Shown: piece after piece, positions 5,371-10,000 of the stretch
Layout: every line of letters begins with the position of its first letter
How positions within the stretch are numbered: the stretch's first letter is position 1
Assembly (NCBI GenBank): GCA_030705745.1
Contig: JAUZPT010000081.1
Span: 1 to 10,000 of the forward strand
Source of the DNA: Bacillota bacterium
Lineage (GTDB): Bacteria > Bacillota > Bacilli > Bacillales > Cytobacillaceae
Length of the DNA: 10,000 nt
Direction of reading: 5' to 3'
Translations under genes and position numbers: made by a program
The notes under the pieces: generated by a model
What the model saw: the letters and a program-made list of their open reading frames with translations, nothing else
Database searches by the model: none
What the model was told of the DNA's origin: nothing

Positions 5371-7008
5371 ATGAAACAGCTTATTTCCTCCTTTCAACTT
5401 CATAAAAGATCACTATTAACGCTAATCCTTAGCGGAGTTTTTGTATGGAGTCTATTTTCAATTAAGTGGAATGCCGAATTATTTCATAGCGGCGGCGGGC
5501 CGATCATTCTACAAATTTTGAAGGGTCTTATTCACCCGGCCATGAAAGCGAACCTATTTTCCCTCGGTCTACAATCCGCCTGGATCACTCTTGCTTACGC
5601 AGTTGCTGGAATGACATTTGCCATTCTGTACGCTTTTGTTTTTGGAATTTTAGCATCAGGTATTCTGGCTTCAAGCAAAACGGCTCGAATAAGTACTAAA
5701 GTTTTTTTCAGGGGAATCCTTGGCTTCACTCGATCGATCCATGAATTAGTGTGGGCGTGGATGTTTGTCGCGGCTATCGGATTATCACCTTATGCTGCGA
5801 TTCTAGCTATCGCGATTCCATATGGTGGTATCCTCGGTAGGATTTTTGCTGATATGCTAGCAGATGTACCCGAGGCACCGATTAAAGCCTTGAAATCTGC
5901 CGGAGCTTCAAGAATGCAGGCTCTATTTTATGGTTATCTGCCTCTCGTCCGTGCCGATATGATCAGTTATACCATGTACCGTTTTGAATGTGCGATTCGC
6001 TCATCAGCGATCATGAGTTTTGTTGGACTCGGAGGTCTCGGCTATCAGATCCAGCTTTCACTTGCCGATTTGAAATACGATGAGGTGTGGCTGTTTGTTT
6101 ATTTTTTAATTGCACTCGTTCTATTGGTTGACATGTGGAGCAATGTAATAAGAAAAGGGCTGACAGGATCAACTTCTAAAAAGTGGTTTGGCTCAAGTTC
6201 AATTTCTTCTGTTTTAGTGATCTTATTGATTTTTGGTTCCTTTGGATTCATTGCTTTAGGAGAAAACGCACATTTATTTGATCTTTTATCAAAAAATAAC
6301 CTAGAATTCACAAAGAAATTCTTCGGAGGACTCATCGGCCTAAACAATGACCGCCCTGCTTTTCTGGATCTTGGGAGTTGGATGGATGCATGGAAATTAT
6401 CCCTTGAAACGCTGCAAATGAGTGTTATGGCGATTGGCTTTGCAACCATTGGAGCATTCTTGACCGTTATCCCGGCGGCGCGGAACATTGCGAACGGTAC
6501 ATTGACTACTTCGAAAACTTGGTATGGCTGGCTATTGTTTGGGATAGTCCGCGTTCTGTATATTTTTTCAAGGGCAATTCCCGAACTCGTTTGGGCAATG
6601 ATTATCATTTTTATCTTTAAGCCAGGAATTCTTCCCGGTGCAGTGGCACTTGCGCTTCATAACTTTGGGATACTCGGGAAGCTGTGGGCCGAAGTGATTG
6701 AGGACATGGACCCGAGGCCTATTCGTAATTTGGCTTCATCAGGCGCTTCTAAAGCACAGTCTTTTTTTTACGGGGTAATCCCCGCTGTAATGCCAAAATT
6801 TTTGACGTATATCCTTTACCGCTGGGAAGTCATTATGAGAACAACCATTGTTGTCGGTTTTGTTGGTGCCTGATGACTGGGTATGCAATTCAAGTTAAGC
6901 ATGAGTTATTTTCAATATACAGAACTATCGTTGCTATTGATTTGCTATCTTATTCTCGTCGCACTTGCTGACTTAGCCTCGGAAACAGCGAGGAAAGCAG
7001 TTCGATAA
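5371..7008 (+). pseudogene. Fused double PhnE-type ABC permease interrupted by tandem in-frame TGA TGA
   Basis: The gene encodes two PhnE-type membrane domains in one chain, forming the whole transmembrane channel for the importer. Each half ends in an EAA-type coupling loop: EAPIKALKSAGAS...LP from residue 168 and RPIRNLASSGAS...IP from residue 449. The ATG at 5371 is chosen over an upstream in-frame ATG at 5326 because AAGGAG (5355-5360) precedes it and the earlier start lies inside the ATPase gene. In half one the second loop is followed by VGL-G221-G222-LGYQ. In half two the same place reads VGA, then TGA TGA (6871-6876), then LGMQFKLS. The frame continues for 43 more codons, including a last membrane helix (LSLLLICYLILVALADLA) and a basic tail like the family's, to TAA at 7006-7008. 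Stopping at 6873 gives 500 residues lacking that helix. It may be a recent nonsense allele, a recoded gene or a sequence error. Type pseudogene is a cautious label. Confidence 0.85.
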
Positions 7009-7025
7009 CCTATAGCTAAATTAAT

Positions 7026-7053
7026 GAGACTGCCCATTTGGCAGTCTCTTTTT
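7026..7053 (+). terminator. Intrinsic terminator of the ABC operon
   Basis: A perfect 9-bp stem GAGACTGCC/GGCAGTCTC around the loop CATTT is followed by five T's. It begins 17 bases after the TAA at 7008, not after the premature TGA at 6873. This supports the longer frame as the ancestral gene end. Confidence 0.93.
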
Positions 7054-7314
7054 CATAACCTCTTTTCGTTTTGGCATTCATGATGATGACGATTATATAA
7101 ATCTTTTTTCATAATTCCCTAGACAACTTGTCATAATATAGTTATTCCGATGCATTCTATTTTGGGGAATGGTTTTCATTTATCGGTGAAATTAAAGTGT
7201 GGCAGCAAGCTTAGGATGTGGCCAAATGGGTGGTTGACCTTAGGGAAGCAAAAATTGGTCTGCCCTTTTAGTTATGTTCCTGAGCGTGACTAAAATCAGC
7301 GAGGTGGAAAAAGG
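7054..7314. other. Intergenic region upstream of the GH31 gene, no convincing promoter
   Basis: About 260 bases without a plausible gene. I find no good sigma-A hexamer pair. CATAATAT near 7132, with an ATA 18 bases upstream, is only a weak sigma-E-like match and is not asserted. No catabolite-responsive element was recognised. Confidence 0.4.
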
Positions 7315-9843
7315 ATGATCGTAAAAAAAACATGGAGAGTTTTGCTCGTCTTTTTGCTAGTAACAATGCTTTCTCTCTCATCAACAATCTCAAATGCGAT
7401 GGCTCAAGTAACGCAGCCAGAGCCCGATACCCCATTAAATAAGCAAAACTTGCAAAAGTTATCTGTACAAAAAACGGTTAAGCTTGAAAATGGAGTGAAA
7501 TTCGATCTGGGAACCCATGAGGCTTATATTCGAGTGTTTGCCCCGGATATGGTTAAGGTTTCTTTATTGAAAAAAGGAGAAAAGGAATTTGTATCGCGAG
7601 GAATCGCTAAAACATATTGGAAGACTCCTAGGATTTCAACACAGGACAGTCCAAATGAATACACTATTAAGACGAATGAAATAACCGTCAGTATGAAAAA
7701 GAAGCCTTTTGGCATTAAATTCTTGGATAAACAGGGAAATATTATTAACGAAGACTATCTTCAAAACAACAATACATCAGGTTACGAAAACGGAAAACCC
7801 TATGTGTTTAAAAAGACTGGAAAAAATGAAAACTTTTACGGTTTCGGTGAACAAGCTGGACTGCAGCTGAATAAGCGTGGTAAAAGCATCGGTTTATGGA
7901 ACACAGATGCCTATTCCTATACGAAGGATACAAAATATATTTATACAACGATACCGTTTTTTATTGGATTAAAGGCTAAAAAAGCGTACGGAATTTTCTT
8001 CGATAATACGTATCGATCATATTTTGAAATGGCCAGTGAATCGGATAATTACTATTATTTTTATGCTAACGGGGGCAAACTTACATATTACTTTATGTAC
8101 GGGCCTGAAATCGCTGATGTAATTAATCGATATACTGAGCTGACAGGTAAAATTGAACTCCCTGCTAAGTGGACCCTCGGCCTTCACCAAAGTAAATGGG
8201 AATATACAGCAGATGAAATCGTTAATGTTGCAAAAACGTATCGAGAGAAGAAAATTCCCCTTGATGTGATGCACTTTGACATTGATTACATGAATGGTTA
8301 CCGAGTTTTCACATGGAATCCGGTATATAAAAATGCGCTTCAACAATTAAAAACGATACCAGGTATGAAAGCAATCTCCATCAATGACCCAGCGGTAAAG
8401 CAGGATGAGAATTATTGGGCATACAAGGAAGGCATTAAAAATGATTATTTTGCCAAAAACGCTGATGGATCCGTTTTTATTGGACCGGTATGGCCTGGCC
8501 CGTCAGCCTTCCCTGATTTTTCAAAGAAAGTAGTTAGGGACTGGTGGTCGAAAAACATCAAAGTATTATTTGATGCAGGTATTAATGGGGTATGGAACGA
8601 TATGAACGAACCAGCTGTATTCATGGATGAGTATCACCATACGATGCCTTTAAATGCATACTTTGGTTATAACAATAATAAAATTCCTCATACTGAATAC
8701 CATAACATTTACGGACATGATGAAGCAGAAGCAACTTATAATGCATGGAAAATGCATAAACCAAATGTGCGCCCTTTTGTTTTAACACGTGATATGTATG
8801 CTGGAACACAACGATGGGCAGCTCTTTGGTCTGGTGACAGCGTCAGTAATTGGGAACACCTGCAAATGTCTCTTCCGTTGAATATGAATGCGGGCCTTTC
8901 GGGCGTTGCATTTATAGGAAATGATATCGGAGGATTTGCCAAACGGCCAACACCTGAATTATTTGCAAGATGGATTCAGGTTGGATCATTCTTGCCGTTC
9001 TCAAGAATTCATTATGATTCAGACCGAAAGTCTGCAATAAAACAAGGTCAGGAACCATGGGCATTTGGTCCCGAAGTAGAGAAAATTAGTAAAAAATACA
9101 TTGAAATGCGCTATCAACTGCTACCCTACCTTTATAATTCATTTAAGGAGGCAGCAGCTTCAGGTAAACCGGTTCAACAGCCGCTCGTTTATCAATATCA
9201 GCAAGACGAAAACACCTATAATATCAGTGATCAATATATGTTTGGCAATTCCATGATGCTGGCACCTGTCATTACTGAAGGACAAACTTCCAGAAATGTC
9301 TATCTTCCAAGAGGCGACAAATGGGTAGATTATTGGACGAAAAAAGTGTACAACGGCGGCCAAACGATTAATGTGAGCGCACCACTTGCTCAATTGCCGA
9401 TTTTCGTGAAAAATAATTCTATTTTACCGCAACGTGAAGTTCAACAATACACGGATGAAAGACCGTTAACAAACCTTGTATTAGATACGTATGTGGATAG
9501 GAAAGCCTTTTACAGTTTTTACGAAGATGATGGCAAAACGTATGATTACAAAAAAGGCAATTACAACGTGACAAACTTATCAATTGAACAACGGGGTAAC
9601 AAACTCTCGTTTAAACAAAATAAAATGGTTCAACGATACAATTCGAAATTACAACAGTACACATTAAAAATCAATAATTCAAAGATGCCTAACAGAGTTC
9701 AGGCAGCTAACACTAGCTACAAAAAGGTTACACCGATAATGGCAATGTATACAACACCGCGTTCCTTCTATTTTAATTCTCTAACGAAGACGCTGTATGT
9801 AAACGTTCCTGTAAATGAACAACGAGAAGTAAGTATACAATAA
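7315..9843 (+). CDS. Secreted GH31 family glycoside hydrolase (alpha-glucosidase-like)
   Basis: An 842-residue exported enzyme expected to hydrolyse or transfer alpha-glucosyl (possibly alpha-xylosyl) residues outside the cell. A Sec signal peptide with a basic start and a hydrophobic core ends at AMA (28-30), so cleavage after Ala30 is likely; no lipobox is seen. After an N-terminal beta-sandwich region, the barrel carries the GH31 signatures: FDIDYMNGY, WPGPSAFPDF, the nucleophile motif WNDMNEP with Asp429, and the acid/base motif WSGDS with Asp508. These are followed by GLSGVAFIGNDIGGF and the binding-site segment FLPFSRIHYD. C-terminal beta domains include YSFYEDDGKTYDY, typical of the DUF5110-type region. 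The ATG at 7315 has AGGTGG (7302-7307) seven bases upstream. The gene stands alone, with no sugar transporter or regulator beside it. Exact substrate specificity cannot be read from the sequence. Confidence 0.95.
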   Translation: MIVKKTWRVLLVFLLVTMLSLSSTISNAMAQVTQPEPDTPLNKQNLQKLSVQKTVKLENGVKFDLGTHEAYIRVFAPDMVKVSLLKKGEKEFVSRGIAKTYWKTPRISTQDSPNEYTIKTNEITVSMKKKPFGIKFLDKQGNIINEDYLQNNNTSGYENGKPYVFKKTGKNENFYGFGEQAGLQLNKRGKSIGLWNTDAYSYTKDTKYIYTTIPFFIGLKAKKAYGIFFDNTYRSYFEMASESDNYYYFYANGGKLTYYFMYGPEIADVINRYTELTGKIELPAKWTLGLHQSKWEYTADEIVNVAKTYREKKIPLDVMHFDIDYMNGYRVFTWNPVYKNALQQLKTIPGMKAISINDPAVKQDENYWAYKEGIKNDYFAKNADGSVFIGPVWPGPSAFPDFSKKVVRDWWSKNIKVLFDAGINGVWNDMNEPAVFMDEYHHTMPLNAYFGYNNNKIPHTEYHNIYGHDEAEATYNAWKMHKPNVRPFVLTRDMYAGTQRWAALWSGDSVSNWEHLQMSLPLNMNAGLSGVAFIGNDIGGFAKRPTPELFARWIQVGSFLPFSRIHYDSDRKSAIKQGQEPWAFGPEVEKISKKYIEMRYQLLPYLYNSFKEAAASGKPVQQPLVYQYQQDENTYNISDQYMFGNSMMLAPVITEGQTSRNVYLPRGDKWVDYWTKKVYNGGQTINVSAPLAQLPIFVKNNSILPQREVQQYTDERPLTNLVLDTYVDRKAFYSFYEDDGKTYDYKKGNYNVTNLSIEQRGNKLSFKQNKMVQRYNSKLQQYTLKINNSKMPNRVQAANTSYKKVTPIMAMYTTPRSFYFNSLTKTLYVNVPVNEQREVSIQ

Positions 9844-9856
9844 AAATTAAAAGAGA

Positions 9857-9880
9857 GGCTGACAATGCAAATTGTCAGCC
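9857..9880. terminator. Shared terminator hairpin between convergent genes
   Basis: GGCTGACAAT and ATTGTCAGCC form a perfect 10-bp stem around GCAA, a GNRA-type loop on the plus strand. The plus-strand 3' side has only a broken T-run. On the minus strand the hairpin is followed by TTTTAATTTTT. It therefore serves the leftward lyase gene best and the GH31 gene less well. Confidence 0.8.
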
Positions 9881-9896
9881 ATTCTTCTAAACATCT

Positions 9897-10000
9897 TTAT
9901 TTCATTTTGCTTTCCGCTAGCAAAATCTGTTTTTCCACCTCAGTAAACGCTGTTCCTCCATAGCTATTGCGAGCATTGACGACATTCTCTGGCTGCAATA
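9897..10000 (-). CDS. Argininosuccinate lyase-like protein, C-terminal fragment
   Basis: The last 33 codons of a leftward gene that enters from the right edge and ends in TAA at 9897-9899. The visible tail reads LQPENVVNARNSYGGTAF, then TEVEKQILLAESKMK. The N-x-R-x-S-x-GGT pattern near the C-terminus is typical of argininosuccinate lyases (ArgH and ArgH-like members of the fumarase/aspartase superfamily), which make arginine and fumarate from argininosuccinate. The catalytic residues lie outside the window, so a divergent paralogue cannot be excluded. The strong hairpin at 9857-9880 follows at terminator distance. Confidence 0.6.
   Translation of the reverse strand, partial: LQPENVVNARNSYGGTAFTEVEKQILLAESKMK

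Noticed and set aside
6099..6608. 169-codon frame on the minus strand
   Set aside because: Lies wholly antisense to the fused permease gene, whose frame has clear family motifs; no ribosome site or recognisable domain.
6871..6876. Selenocysteine insertion at the tandem UGA codons
   Set aside because: The positions align with Gly-Gly, not Cys. Two adjacent Sec residues would be extraordinary. I see only a 4-bp ATGC/GCAT pairing just downstream, not a convincing bacterial SECIS hairpin. Mentioned only as a coincidence with the possible selenate link.
8017..8942. Several minus-strand frames inside the GH31 gene
   Set aside because: Shadows of a strongly supported coding frame carrying the catalytic motifs; the translated sequences resemble no family.

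Overview
The window looks like chromosomal DNA of a spore-forming, low-GC Bacillaceae (Bacillus, Neobacillus or a similar genus). The evidence is two spore-germination permease genes of the GerAB type, a Gram-positive cold-shock protein, AGGAGG-type ribosome binding sites, strong intrinsic terminators, and a GC-rich palindromic repeat of a kind I recall as dispersed in Bacillus genomes. The species cannot be fixed from this sequence.

Layout. 1-876 (+) is the 3' part of a GerAB-family permease gene that runs in from the left. A 57-codon hydrophobic stub (863-1036) overlaps its end where a gerAC-like lipoprotein gene would be expected. Facing it tail-to-tail at 920-2029 (-) is a second, full-length GerAB paralogue with no gerAA or gerAC beside it and a sigma-G-like promoter candidate. 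Next is a cold-shock gene (2184-2384, -) with a strong terminator, a long structured leader and a perfect 11-bp inverted repeat upstream of its promoter. A 130-bp GC-rich palindromic repeat lies at 2698-2827. A small FMN-binding (pyridoxamine 5'-phosphate oxidase-like) gene occupies 2960-3505 (+).

3718-7008 (+) is a compact ABC-importer operon: a PhnD-type binding lipoprotein, a PhnC-type ATPase and a fused double PhnE-type permease. It probably takes up an oxyanion (phosphonate, phosphite or, by subfamily resemblance, selenate). The permease frame is interrupted by two consecutive TGA codons at 6871-6876, exactly where a conserved Gly-Gly is expected. The frame then continues with good family similarity for 43 codons to a TAA at 7008 and a strong terminator. 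This is the most striking observation in the window.

7315-9843 (+) encodes a secreted GH31 alpha-glucosidase-like enzyme standing alone. A terminator hairpin that can serve both strands follows it. The last 104 bases (-) hold the C-terminal end of an argininosuccinate-lyase-like protein running off the right edge.

The ABC operon is one functional unit. The two GerAB genes share a family and probably sporulation timing. The remaining genes look like independent transcription units.
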